Part shown: piece after piece, positions 33,949-42,943 of the stretch
How positions within the stretch are numbered: the first letter of the stretch is position 1
Layout: every line of letters begins with the position of its first letter
Origin: SZUA-309 sp965215995
Lineage (GTDB): Bacteria > Pseudomonadota > Gammaproteobacteria > Pseudomonadales > Azotimanducaceae
Assembly: GCA_965215995.1 (NCBI GenBank)
Contig: OZ244128.1
Location: forward strand, 806,001 to 870,000
Length of the DNA stretch: 64,000 nucleotides
Direction: 5' to 3'
Program-made: the position numbers and the translations under genes
Notes under the pieces: generated by a model
Databases searched by the model: none
What the model was told of the DNA's origin: nothing
What the model saw: the letters and a program-made list of their open reading frames with translations, nothing else

Positions 33949-36360
33949 ATGCCGTCATCCAACCTGGAAATCTTTGGGCGCGGGCTTCGCGCCGCTTTTT
34001 TCACACCATTACTTCTCGCCTGTGCGCTGTCGGCAGCCCTGCCCATGACCGCCGCAGGGGCAGAAGAAAACCGTGCGGCCATTGAAGAGATCGTGGTCAC
34101 GGCACGGAAACAGGAAGAGTCCGTACAGGACGTGCCCATCGCGGTCACCGCCCTGACCATGGAGCTTCAGCAGACATCATTCCGAGACCTGACCGACCTC
34201 AACGGCTACTCGCCCAACGTGGTGATGTCAGAGGACGGCAGCCGGGGCGGTGGCGGCGGCAACGTGCTGATCCGCGGCATCAGCCCCACGCGCACAGACG
34301 ACAACTCATTTGACGCCCCCATCGCCGTGGTGGTCGATGAAATCTATCTGGGCACCCTCGCCGGCCAGGTCATGGAGAACTTCGACCTGGAGCGGGTCGA
34401 GATTCTTCGCGGTCCTCAAGGCACGCTGTTCGGCAAGAACACGGTCGGCGGTGTGATCAACGTGATCCGGAGCCGACCAACGAAAGAACTCGATGGCCGG
34501 TTCAAGCTGACCGGAGGTAATGACGGGCGCGCAGAGATCCGGGGCGTGGTCAATTTCGGCAACGAAGACAACTTCGGTCTGAAGCTGTTCGGTACCGCCA
34601 TCGGCTACGACGGCCATAGAGACAACGCCACCAACGGCAACGACGTCGCCGACCGGGACTACTACAACATCGGTGCCACCCTGCTCTGGGAACCCACGGA
34701 CAACTTCGAGCTGCTGTTCACCGCCGAGACGTTCGACGACGAAGGCACGCTCGACGCTTACCACACGAACTACAATACGGCACCGGGCGTGATTCCAGCG
34801 CCACCGCCAGGTTCCTCGGAGAACGATTTCAGTGGCGGCTTCCTGACCTGTCTCGTTTTCGGCGAGTGCCGCACCTCGCTGGATACGCCATCCAAGGCGG
34901 AAAACGACAAGGACAACGACTTCGAGCTGGAAACCGATGCCTACACGCTGAAGATGGTGCTCGACCTCAACGAGAACATGTCGCTGACGTCAATCACCGG
35001 TTACCGGGAGCAGATGGAGTATCGGTTCTTCGACTTCGATGCGTCCGCCGCGCCGTTCATCACCATCGAGCGCTGGAACGACTACGACCAGTTCAGCCAG
35101 GAACTCCGGTTCAACGGTAACTGGGACAACGTTTCCGTGACGGCAGGCCTGTACTATTTCAACAATGAGTTCGAGCAGGATTGGGTTACTTCAGACACCT
35201 TCTGGCATTTCATCTTCGGTACCTTCGTACCGGGTGTATCCTCCGCTGCCGACCCGTTCTGGTGGGGGCTGTGCGTCAGCGGCGGCCTGGGTAACCTGTC
35301 CTGCGACCCGGCAATAGCCAGCGTGCCGCTGACCCAGAACGTGGCCCAGGTCCTCTACGAAACCCAGGAAACCACATCTTATGCGGGTTACGTGGAAGCG
35401 GACTGGCGCTTTGCCGAGCGCTGGATACTGACAGGGGGTCTCCGTTACACCCGGGAGGAAAAAGACTTCGTGGCCGGCCAGGCTTATCTCACGAGTGAGG
35501 ATCGGGCGTTGATGCGCGCTTTCCCCGGTGGTTTTGCCGATCTGGACAACGAGTGGACGGAAACCTCCCCGAAGGTCGCGCTGGCCTACGAAATCAACGA
35601 CAACTCGATGGTCTACGTGTCCTATTCGGAAGGCTTTCACTCCGGCGGTTTCTTCGGCGTCAACCAGAACATCTCCGACTTCGAGCGTGACCAGTATGAT
35701 CCGGAGTACGCCAATACCTGGGAGGTCGGCTACAAGAGCCAGCACTTCGACAACCGGATGCAGCTCAACGCCACCTACTTCCGCAACGAGTTCGAAGACA
35801 AGCAGGAATCGTTCATTGGTTTCGATCCGACCACAAACACGGTGACCAGCATCTTCGACAACGCGGCCGAGGTGCTCTATCAGGGCATCGAGCTCGAAGT
35901 GCAGTACGTGTTCAACCAGTACTTCCGGGCCTTTCTCAACTACGGCTATCTCGACGCCGAGTACAAGGATTTCGAGACCGATCTGAATCCGAACGACGGT
36001 GTACCCGTCATCGAGGACGCCACCCACCTGAACCCGCGAAACGCGCCGGAGAACACATTGGGCATCGGCGGCACCATTTCCATACCGGCCGGCAACGGTG
36101 CATTCGAGCTGTTCGGCAAGTACGCCTGGGTCGACGAGATGGACGCAAATCTGCTCAACCTGCAACAATCCAAGCTGGATTCACGTGAGGACCTGAGCGG
36201 AACCTTCGGTTACTACACCGATCGCTGGGCCGTGTCGGTGTGGGGCCGGAACCTGACTGACGACCGCCAGGAGGTGTTTATCCCGATCGACACCTTGTTC
36301 GCGGCCGGGACGGTCAACCGGCCGCGCAGCTATGGGCTGGAGCTGGAGTTCCGCTTCTAG
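33949..36360 (+). CDS. TonB-dependent outer-membrane receptor
   Basis: An 803-residue receptor. A signal peptide covers about 1-37 (LLLACALSAALPMTAAGA). The mature start carries the TonB box and plug opening typical of catabolic receptors, IEEIVVTARKQEESVQDVPIAVTA, then the plug (GTLFGKNTVGGVINV). The 22-strand barrel ends in the outer-membrane signature LELEFRF with a terminal Phe. This subfamily often imports plant- or steroid-like organic molecules rather than iron, and the catabolic genes downstream favour that. A rho-independent terminator follows, so it is probably transcribed alone. GGGGAGAGAGG precedes the ATG. Confidence 0.95.
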   Translation: MPSSNLEIFGRGLRAAFFTPLLLACALSAALPMTAAGAEENRAAIEEIVVTARKQEESVQDVPIAVTALTMELQQTSFRDLTDLNGYSPNVVMSEDGSRGGGGGNVLIRGISPTRTDDNSFDAPIAVVVDEIYLGTLAGQVMENFDLERVEILRGPQGTLFGKNTVGGVINVIRSRPTKELDGRFKLTGGNDGRAEIRGVVNFGNEDNFGLKLFGTAIGYDGHRDNATNGNDVADRDYYNIGATLLWEPTDNFELLFTAETFDDEGTLDAYHTNYNTAPGVIPAPPPGSSENDFSGGFLTCLVFGECRTSLDTPSKAENDKDNDFELETDAYTLKMVLDLNENMSLTSITGYREQMEYRFFDFDASAAPFITIERWNDYDQFSQELRFNGNWDNVSVTAGLYYFNNEFEQDWVTSDTFWHFIFGTFVPGVSSAADPFWWGLCVSGGLGNLSCDPAIASVPLTQNVAQVLYETQETTSYAGYVEADWRFAERWILTGGLRYTREEKDFVAGQAYLTSEDRALMRAFPGGFADLDNEWTETSPKVALAYEINDNSMVYVSYSEGFHSGGFFGVNQNISDFERDQYDPEYANTWEVGYKSQHFDNRMQLNATYFRNEFEDKQESFIGFDPTTNTVTSIFDNAAEVLYQGIELEVQYVFNQYFRAFLNYGYLDAEYKDFETDLNPNDGVPVIEDATHLNPRNAPENTLGIGGTISIPAGNGAFELFGKYAWVDEMDANLLNLQQSKLDSREDLSGTFGYYTDRWAVSVWGRNLTDDRQEVFIPIDTLFAAGTVNRPRSYGLELEFRF

Positions 36361-36384
36361 AGCTCGTCAGCTACTCAGGACCTG

Positions 36385-36414
36385 AAGCGCCGGTGACACC
36401 ACCGGCGCTTTTGT
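36385..36414 (+). terminator. Rho-independent terminator of the TonB-receptor gene
   Basis: An 11-base-pair GC-rich stem (AAGCGCCGGTG at 36385-36395 and CACCGGCGCTT at 36400-36410) with an ACAC loop, followed by TTTTGT. It is 24 bases after the stop codon. Confidence 0.85.
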
Positions 36415-36452
36415 CTTCAAGGTTCAAGACGGATTGAAAAGGAGAGGCGTCG

Positions 36453-36857
36453 ATGACAACGGACAGACAGGCCCTGCAGGACGTGATGCTCCGCTACGCG
36501 GCCGGGGTCGATGACCGGGATTTCGATCTGTACAGATCCTGCTTCGCCGATGATGTGGAAGTGGTCGGCTTCGGACCGAATGCCATTCAGGGCGCTGACG
36601 CCTGGCTCGAATTCGTCCGCACTGCGCTCGAGCAGTACGGCGCCACCCAGCACATGCTGGGACCTCAGCTCGCCACCATCGAGGGCGATACGGCGGAAAC
36701 CCGCAACGACGTGCAGGCAATGCACGAGCTGAAGACGGAGGGTGGTCTGTTCACCCTGTGGGCGACCTACCTCACTCGCATGCAGAAGCAGGATGGGGAG
36801 TGGAAGATCGTCCGCCACGAGCTAATATCCAGAGCAACGGAGCGCCACGGCGGCTGA
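36453..36857 (+). CDS. SnoaL/NTF2-like protein beside a Rieske oxygenase
   Basis: A 134-residue SnoaL_4-type protein. Its pattern (RYAAGVDDRDFDLYRSCFADD, then TRMQKQDGEWKIVRHEL) parallels the two NTF2-like proteins of the 1774-4198 operon. It lies 22 bases before the Rieske alpha gene and so is a candidate small subunit or partner enzyme. AAGGAGAGG precedes the ATG. It follows the receptor's terminator; the promoter must lie in the short gap 36415-36440 or transcription reads through, and I see no clear promoter. Function is inferred from fold and neighbour. Confidence 0.8.
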   Translation: MTTDRQALQDVMLRYAAGVDDRDFDLYRSCFADDVEVVGFGPNAIQGADAWLEFVRTALEQYGATQHMLGPQLATIEGDTAETRNDVQAMHELKTEGGLFTLWATYLTRMQKQDGEWKIVRHELISRATERHGG

Positions 36858-36879
36858 GGGCAACGCCAGGAGAAAGGAC

Positions 36880-38226
36880 ATGGCCGAAAGATCGATCAGC
36901 ACTGAAATCCAATCCTACCCGGAGCAGCAGACACGGGGTTCGCGACTCGAAGGCTACCGCTACACGTCCCGCGAATTCTTCGAGAGAGAATGGGAAGGCA
37001 TGTGGACCAAGGTCTGGCTGCTGCTCGGCCGCGAGTCCGAGCTCCCGGAGCCCGGTGACTGGCAGATGGAGCCGGTGGGACCGGAGGAGATCCTCATGGT
37101 CCGGCAGACCGATGGCACCGTGAAGGCCTTCTACAATGTCTGCCAGCACCGGGGCAATCCGCTGGTGGAAGACGGCAAAGGCCGCGTGAAGCGCTTTGTC
37201 TGCAAGTATCACAGCTGGGCCTTCATGCCGGACGGTGAGCTCAATTTCGCGCCGGACAGGGAAGATTTCCCGGAAGGCAACCCCTGCGGCAAGATCCGTC
37301 TGGAGGAGCTTGCCTGCGAGACCTTTGCCGGTTTCGTCTGGGTGAACATGGATCCCGACTGCATGCCGCTGAAGCAGTTTCTCGGTCCGATCTGGGACGA
37401 GTGGGAGGCCCGCGAGGTGGGCACCTGGACCCGTACCATGGCCAACAGCATGTGGTTGCCATGCAACTGGAAGGTGGTGCTGGACAACTTCAACGAGTCC
37501 TATCACGTGCCCACGGTGCACATGGGCGCAGATACCAGCACGGACCGGAAAAAGATCCGCGGCAACATCAACACCTACTTCAAGGAAACCCGCTTTGATC
37601 TTTCCGACGAGGGCCACAACCGGATGGTCATGGAAGGCGGCTACGGCGTCGGTGCCACAGACAAGGAAGGCAACATACAGGAACCGCTCGCTGGTCAGCT
37701 CCGCTACTGGGACCTTGATCCGGAGGATTTCAAAGGCAATCCGGAGGCTACCCGGTCCGCCATCCAGCAGGCCAAACGGCAACTCGGCCCGGACCGGGGC
37801 TTCAGCCACTACGCCAAGGTGCCGGATCAGCAGCTGACGGACGCCTTTCACTACACCCTGTTTCCGAACTTCGCGGTCTCGCTCTGGTCGGATGGCTTCC
37901 ACTTCCTGCGCGCCAGACCGCACCGGTCCGATCCGGAGCAGTGCCTGTTCGACAACTGGTGGTACACGAGCCCGGCAGCCATGGCCTCTGGTCATGAAGG
38001 TGGCATGGGTGCGGGTCCCAAGGAAGTCGAGGTGACCCTCCTCGACTTCGAAAAAGGCGATTCAATCGGCCCCGCCATCGAAGACGACGTGCGGGTTTTT
38101 GTCACTCAACAGCGCGGGTTCCGGTCCCGGGGCTTCAAGGGTGTCTATCTGGCGAAGCAGGAGACCCGGATACGCCGTTACCATGAGCTGATCGACGACT
38201 ACATGGACGGCAGCCTCCCAGACTGA
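36880..38226 (+). CDS. Rieske ring-hydroxylating oxygenase, alpha subunit
   Basis: A 448-residue oxygenase. Rieske ligands are Cys88-x-His90 and Cys108-x2-His111 (NVCQHRGNP, CKYHSWAF). The iron site is NESYHVPTVH with His209 and His214, and Glu206 stands at the bridging position normally taken by Asp. The C-terminal half (230-448) forms the catalytic domain. AGGAGAAAGG precedes the ATG. With the NTF2-like gene upstream it probably carries out the first attack on a substrate that the ring-cleavage genes at 38961-43822 then process. It is convergent with the TetR gene (16 bases between stops). Confidence 0.93.
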   Translation: MAERSISTEIQSYPEQQTRGSRLEGYRYTSREFFEREWEGMWTKVWLLLGRESELPEPGDWQMEPVGPEEILMVRQTDGTVKAFYNVCQHRGNPLVEDGKGRVKRFVCKYHSWAFMPDGELNFAPDREDFPEGNPCGKIRLEELACETFAGFVWVNMDPDCMPLKQFLGPIWDEWEAREVGTWTRTMANSMWLPCNWKVVLDNFNESYHVPTVHMGADTSTDRKKIRGNINTYFKETRFDLSDEGHNRMVMEGGYGVGATDKEGNIQEPLAGQLRYWDLDPEDFKGNPEATRSAIQQAKRQLGPDRGFSHYAKVPDQQLTDAFHYTLFPNFAVSLWSDGFHFLRARPHRSDPEQCLFDNWWYTSPAAMASGHEGGMGAGPKEVEVTLLDFEKGDSIGPAIEDDVRVFVTQQRGFRSRGFKGVYLAKQETRIRRYHELIDDYMDGSLPD

Positions 38227-38242
38227 TTCAAGACTGGCAGAA

Positions 38243-38845
38243 TCAGCGGCGCCAGCTATCGAAGATCACCGCCACCTTCCTGTTAAGGCTATCGAAAGCC
38301 TTGCGTTCCTGGGCGTCGGACTCGGCCCGATCGTAATACTTTTCCAGCAGGTCGCAGATGATCTGGGCAGCTTCATCGGTAGCCAGCCCGGGCGCAATCA
38401 GCCCGGCTGCCTTGCGCTGTTCAAAGGCGCGGGTCAGCTGCTCAGCCTCCCACTCCCTGATCCACAGCGCGACCTCACGGATACGCCCCTTTTTTTTCGC
38501 ACCTATGCTGAATTCCCGGACCAACTCGTAGGAAATGTAGTCGTGCACTTTTTTATAGATGCCGAGCAGCTGCTGCACGGCCAGCAGCGGGTCCTCGGGT
38601 AGCGATGCCAGCGCGGCCTCCCCTTCCGAGCGCAGCTCAGACATGTCCATGCGTGCCAGCTCCGCAAACACGCCTTCCTTGTTTTTGAAGTAGGTGTAGA
38701 CAGTGGCGACCCCGACATCCGCCTGCTCGGCGATCGCTTCCATGGTCGTGCTGCTGTAACCCCGCTCGACGAAGAGCGTGCGGGCGGCAATGAGCATGTC
38801 CTCGCGACGCCGGACCTTCTGCCGGTCTCTCAACGATTGCGCCAA
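38243..38845 (-). CDS. TetR/AcrR-family transcriptional regulator
   Basis: A 200-residue TetR regulator. Residues 15-60 form the helix-turn-helix (LIAARTLFVERGYSSTTMEAIAEQADVGVATVYTYFKNKEG in family order), and the rest is an all-helical ligand-binding domain. It is divergent from the HpaB-like operon across 115 bases that hold two palindromic half-site elements and a good promoter. Repression of that operon and of itself, relieved by an aromatic or acyl-CoA ligand, is the simplest reading. Direct evidence for the ligand is absent. Confidence 0.93.
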   Translation of the reverse strand: MAQSLRDRQKVRRREDMLIAARTLFVERGYSSTTMEAIAEQADVGVATVYTYFKNKEGVFAELARMDMSELRSEGEAALASLPEDPLLAVQQLLGIYKKVHDYISYELVREFSIGAKKKGRIREVALWIREWEAEQLTRAFEQRKAAGLIAPGLATDEAAQIICDLLEKYYDRAESDAQERKAFDSLNRKVAVIFDSWRR

Positions 38846-38862
38846 TCCAGGCCTCCAGGTTA

Positions 38863-38946
38863 ACTGATCAGGTAAATCATAGATTATCTAAATATCTATT
38901 GTTTTGTAGAATTTCACTTTCTATACTCGCATACCTGACCAGTCAG
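38863..38946. promoter_or_regulatory. Paired TetR-type operator candidates
   Basis: CTGATCAG at 38864-38871 and CTGAC-CA-GTCAG at 38935-38946 are each palindromic. The longer 12-base stretches around them (38863-38874 and 38932-38943) are inverted copies of each other with one mismatch, 57 bases apart. One lies 19 bases before the tetR start, the other at the transcription start of the hydroxylase operon. Confidence 0.6.
38899..38927 (+). promoter_or_regulatory. Predicted sigma70 promoter of the meta-cleavage operon
   Basis: TTGTTT (38899-38904) and TATACT (38922-38927) are 17 bases apart in an AT-rich stretch. The start point near 38934 falls in the right-hand operator, so a bound TetR protein would block initiation. 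Confidence 0.6.
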
Positions 38947-38960
38947 TGGGAGAGGGACCT

Positions 38961-40436
38961 ATGGCAGCACGTACGGGTGCGGACTATCTCGAGGGGCTGA
39001 AAGACACCAGAGCGGTCTGGGTCGACGGGGACGCTGTCACCGACGTGACGGCCTACCGTGGATTCAGAGGCTCTCTGGCCGGTATGGCCGGTTACTTCGA
39101 CTGGCAGCACGCCCACAGCGAGGCCTGCCTGGTCGAGGACGGCAACGGCGGCCTGACCAGCGTCAGCCACATGATCCCGAGAAGCCGGGAGGATCTGAGC
39201 CGTCGTCATGAAGGGCTGAAACAGCTCGCCCGCTATAGCGTCGGCATGCTCGGCCGCACGCCGGACTACGTGAACGTGACCTTTGCAGGATTCGCCGGAC
39301 AGCCGAGCCTGTGGCGGATTGCCGGCAATGAGGAAGGTCACGACAATCTCTGCGCCTTTCAGCGGGAGATCGCCGAGCAGGACTTGTCGCTGACCCACAC
39401 CATCGTTCACCCGATCGTGGACAAGCGGGTGCCGGACTATGAAGGAGTGAACGAGCAACTGGCGCTCAAGAAAGTAGGCGAGACGAACGAGTCAATCATA
39501 GTCAGTGGTGCCCGGATCCTGGCAACGCTGGGCCCTTTTGCCGACGAGCTCGCCGTCTACCCTGCCCATCCGATTCCGAAAGCTTCCCCGGAGATCGCCA
39601 TGGCCTTTTCGGTACCGCTGAACGCGCCCGGGCTGAAGATACTCTGCCGTGATCACTACGGCGTGGAGCGCAACGTCTTCGATTCGCCTTTCTCCAGCCG
39701 CTTCGATGAGCAGGATGCCTTCGTGATCTTCGACGAGGTGGAGATCCCGAAGCAACGGGTCTTCTGCGATGCCAACCCGGAAGTCTTCAATACGGTCATG
39801 CGCCGGGGCTGGACGGGCAATATCATGCAGCAGACGGTGATCCGCGCCCTGGTCAAGCTCGAGTTCGCCTACGAGCTCGCCAATCGGATGGCCGAGGTAA
39901 CCGGTCAGCAGGAACGCTCAGAAACCACCCAGATGCTCGGCGAGCTCTGGTCCTACGCCGAGCTCACCCGCTGCGCGCTGAAGGCGGCGGAGGAAGGCGC
40001 CTCCGACTATGGCGACGGCACCTGGATCTGCGACGAGAATCCCTTCATCGCCTTGCGTCCCACCATGCCCGGCTGGATGGTAAGGGTGAACGACATCCTC
40101 AAGACCATCGGTTCGCACAACCTGCTGGCCACGCCCAGTCAGGCAGATTTTTCGGATCCGGCCCTCGCGCCGCTGCTCGAGCACTTCCTGCGCGGCGCGG
40201 ACGAGTACCAGGCGGACGAACGAGCCCGGCTGTTCAGAACCGCGTGGGACATGGCGGGGTCTGCCCTCGGCGGCCGAGTGGAGCTGTACGAGCGTTTCTA
40301 CCTGGCGTCTGCGCCCCGGAACTACACCCTGGCCCACAGGATGGCACAGCTCCGCCGGGAGTGGACGTCCGTGCCCGAGTTCTGGGCCGCCACCGACGAG
40401 ATCACGGCAAACTACAACCTGGGCAACGCGGCCTAG
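38961..40436 (+). CDS. Flavin-dependent hydroxylase, 4-hydroxyphenylacetate 3-hydroxylase (HpaB) family
   Basis: A 491-residue oxygenase component with the acyl-CoA-dehydrogenase-like fold of HpaB. It opens with the family pattern MAARTGADYLEGLKDTRAVWVDG and carries SLTHTIVHPIVDKR and VISGARILAT-like (here IVSGARILATLGPFADELAVYP) segments. HpaB-type enzymes add an ortho hydroxyl to a phenol to make a catechol, using FADH2 from a separate reductase, which is not encoded here. ATG 38961 with GAGAGGGA upstream is preferred over GTG 38946. It is the first gene of a four-gene run whose second gene cleaves catechols, so catechol formation is the likely role. Confidence 0.88.
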   Translation: MAARTGADYLEGLKDTRAVWVDGDAVTDVTAYRGFRGSLAGMAGYFDWQHAHSEACLVEDGNGGLTSVSHMIPRSREDLSRRHEGLKQLARYSVGMLGRTPDYVNVTFAGFAGQPSLWRIAGNEEGHDNLCAFQREIAEQDLSLTHTIVHPIVDKRVPDYEGVNEQLALKKVGETNESIIVSGARILATLGPFADELAVYPAHPIPKASPEIAMAFSVPLNAPGLKILCRDHYGVERNVFDSPFSSRFDEQDAFVIFDEVEIPKQRVFCDANPEVFNTVMRRGWTGNIMQQTVIRALVKLEFAYELANRMAEVTGQQERSETTQMLGELWSYAELTRCALKAAEEGASDYGDGTWICDENPFIALRPTMPGWMVRVNDILKTIGSHNLLATPSQADFSDPALAPLLEHFLRGADEYQADERARLFRTAWDMAGSALGGRVELYERFYLASAPRNYTLAHRMAQLRREWTSVPEFWAATDEITANYNLGNAA

Positions 40437-40490
40437 CGGCGAGGCGTTCGACAGAAGACAATTGGTAATGGGAACAAGGGAGAGACTTCG

Positions 40491-41363
40491 ATGACTGCTA
40501 TCACGGAACTCGGCTATGTCCGCTTTGGCGTTTCCGATCTGGCGGAGTGGCGAGCGTTCGCCACCGATCTGATCGGTCTGGAGGTGAGCGAGGAGGCGGA
40601 CGGGCGACTGTATCTGCGCAACGACATCTGGCACCACCGAATCATCCTGGAAGAGGATGGCAGCAACGACCTGATCGGCGCCGGACTGCGGGTTGCCGGA
40701 CCCGATGAGTTCCAGGCCATTCAGAAGACCCTGACGGAGGCAGGGGTCGCCTTCGACACGGCCGATAGGGCTACCCTCCGCGAGCGTCGGGTGCTGGAGA
40801 TGGTGACCCTCGGTGACCCCTCCGGCGTGCCGATCGAGATTTTCCACGGGCCACAGGTGGACAGCCACCGCCCCTTCCACCCCGGCCGCGGCATGTTCGG
40901 ACGATTCTGCACCGGCGCTGGCGGCGTCGGTCACATGATGATCCGGACCGATGATATTCAGGCAACCCTGGATTTCTACACCTTGCTCGGCATGCGCGGC
41001 AGCATCGAGTACCGCATCCCACGGCCGGACGGCAGCGCCATGGAGATCGGCTTCGTGCACTGCAACGAGCGGGACCACACATTCGCCTTTGGCCCACCCT
41101 GCCAGAAGAACGTCGACCACCTGATGCTGGAGGTGGACAACATGGACGACGTGTTCAGAACCTACGAGCTGATCACCCAGAGCCAGTACCCGGTCGTCAT
41201 TACGCCCGGAAAGCACGCGAATGATCACATGTTCTCGTTCTACTGCCTGTCACCCTCCGGATTTCAGATCGAGATCGGTTGGGGAGGACGGCCGGCAACC
41301 CATCAGTCCGAGTACTACACAGGCGATACCTACGGCCACAGGTATCAGAGGCCCGATGCCTGA
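40491..41363 (+). CDS. Type I extradiol ring-cleavage dioxygenase (BphC-like)
   Basis: A 290-residue, two-domain vicinal-oxygen-chelate enzyme. The Fe(II) ligands are His148, His210 and Glu261, almost the same numbers as in BphC (146, 210, 260), with His196 and Tyr251 at the catalytic second-shell places. It should cleave a catechol next to its hydroxyls, using O2. It lies 54 bases after the HpaB-like gene and before an aldehyde dehydrogenase and a FAH hydrolase, so the four genes read as a meta-cleavage route. The large active-site family suggests a bicyclic or alkyl-substituted catechol, but this is inference. Confidence 0.93.
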   Translation: MTAITELGYVRFGVSDLAEWRAFATDLIGLEVSEEADGRLYLRNDIWHHRIILEEDGSNDLIGAGLRVAGPDEFQAIQKTLTEAGVAFDTADRATLRERRVLEMVTLGDPSGVPIEIFHGPQVDSHRPFHPGRGMFGRFCTGAGGVGHMMIRTDDIQATLDFYTLLGMRGSIEYRIPRPDGSAMEIGFVHCNERDHTFAFGPPCQKNVDHLMLEVDNMDDVFRTYELITQSQYPVVITPGKHANDHMFSFYCLSPSGFQIEIGWGGRPATHQSEYYTGDTYGHRYQRPDA

Positions 41364-41425
41364 AGGGCAGCACCCATCCGCACTTTCCATCCACCTGGAA
41401 TTGCTTTCGACCCGAAGAGAAAGAC

Positions 41426-42892
41426 ATGTCCGAGCTACCCGCACAGCAACATTTCATCAACGGCCAGTTCGCCGATGCTGCCTCCGGCAACACCTTCGAT
41501 CTGATCAACCCGACCACCGAGGAACGCAGCACGGTCGCGGCTCGAGGCGATTCGGCGGACATCGACCTGGCTGTCAGCGCTGCTCACGATGCGTTCGAGG
41601 CCGGTGACTGGTCGCGGGCGAAGCCTGCCTTCCGACGCAAGGTGCTGTTCAAGGCGGCAGATCTGATCGAAGCCCGATCGGACGAGATCATCCGACTGCA
41701 GACCACCGAGATGGGTGCTCCGATCGGTCCGGACTTCAAAGGTCAGCCGCACCCGGTGATGCAGCGTTCCGCCTGGAACCTGCGCTACTTCGCCGAGGAG
41801 CAGGAGCAGGCAGGCGATCATGCCTTCAACCGGGACGACACCCTGCTCACCTACACCATGACCGATGCAGCCGGCGTATTTGGGCTGATCACGCCCTGGA
41901 ACGGTCCCATCATGCTCTCCACCTGGAAGATGGCACCCTGCCTGGCATACGGGAATTCAGCGGTGCACAAGCCGTCGGAACTCTCGTCCCTCTCCATCCG
42001 CGTGCTCTGCGAAATCTACGCAGAAGCCGGTATGCCCGCCGGGGTGTACAACATGGTGCTCGGTTACGGTCAGGAAGCCGGCGTGCCACTGGTGGAGCAC
42101 GATCAGGTCACCGGGATTTCCTTCACCGGTTCGCCGAATACCGCTAGGGACATCGCAGGTCGTGCCGCCATGGGCCTGAAGCGCACGTCCTTCGAGCTGG
42201 GCGGAAAATCTGCCAACATCATCTTCGCCGATGCGGACCTCGGCAAAGCCATTCCTGCAGCGGCCGGTGGCATATTCATGAACAGTGGCCAGGTCTGTGT
42301 GGCCGGATCACGAATCCTGGTGCAACGGGAGATCTACGATGCGTTCCTCGGCGGATTCGAGAAGGCGGCAACCGCCTGGAAACCTGCCGACCCCATGACT
42401 CGCGGAACCCGCTTAGGGCCCCTGGTCTCGAAAGGTCAGTACGATCGGGTCATGGGTTATCTGAATGTGGCGCGGGACGAAGGGCGGATTCTGTTCGGCG
42501 GCAAACGACCGGACGATCTCGAGAAAGGGTACTTCATCGAGCCGACAGCCATTGTCGATGTCGCTCCCGACGCCCGCGTCTGCCAGGAAGAGATCTTCGG
42601 TCCGGTCGCCACCATCCTGCCGTTCGAGGACAGGGATGAGGCCATCGCCATCGCCAACAACTCGACCTACGGCCTCGCGGGCTACATATGGACCGGATCA
42701 CAGGACACGGCTCACTACGTGAGTCATCGGCTGCAGACGGGCATGATCTGGATAAACTCCGGATTTGACCGGGATCTGCGTCAGCCCTTTGGCGGCATGA
42801 AGTCGAGTGGGCTTGGTCGGGAAGGAGGAAATCTGAGCCGGGAGTTCTTCACCGAAACCCGATTCGCCTCATTCCCGCTCACGCCACGCTGA
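41426..42892 (+). CDS. Aldehyde dehydrogenase
   Basis: A 488-residue NAD(P)-dependent aldehyde dehydrogenase. The Glu base lies in SFELGGKSAN and the nucleophilic Cys in NSGQVCVAGSR; SFTGSPNTARDIAG is the nucleotide loop. The start is ATG 41426 after GAAGAGAAAG; the frame is open 49 codons further upstream through the end of the dioxygenase gene, but homology starts here. In a meta-cleavage pathway it would oxidise the semialdehyde formed by ring opening, as HpaE or XylG do. It sits in the four-gene run 38961-43822. Confidence 0.94.
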   Translation: MSELPAQQHFINGQFADAASGNTFDLINPTTEERSTVAARGDSADIDLAVSAAHDAFEAGDWSRAKPAFRRKVLFKAADLIEARSDEIIRLQTTEMGAPIGPDFKGQPHPVMQRSAWNLRYFAEEQEQAGDHAFNRDDTLLTYTMTDAAGVFGLITPWNGPIMLSTWKMAPCLAYGNSAVHKPSELSSLSIRVLCEIYAEAGMPAGVYNMVLGYGQEAGVPLVEHDQVTGISFTGSPNTARDIAGRAAMGLKRTSFELGGKSANIIFADADLGKAIPAAAGGIFMNSGQVCVAGSRILVQREIYDAFLGGFEKAATAWKPADPMTRGTRLGPLVSKGQYDRVMGYLNVARDEGRILFGGKRPDDLEKGYFIEPTAIVDVAPDARVCQEEIFGPVATILPFEDRDEAIAIANNSTYGLAGYIWTGSQDTAHYVSHRLQTGMIWINSGFDRDLRQPFGGMKSSGLGREGGNLSREFFTETRFASFPLTPR

Positions 42893-42943
42893 TGCTCCGA
42901 TCGGACCTTTGACCAACAGACACACGGACTAGGAATAAAACAG

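Noticed and set aside
39918..41228. Long open frame on the minus strand opposite the HpaB-like and dioxygenase genes
   Set aside because: It lies opposite two genes with clear catalytic motifs, has no recognisable domain, and such antisense frames are common in GC-rich coding DNA.
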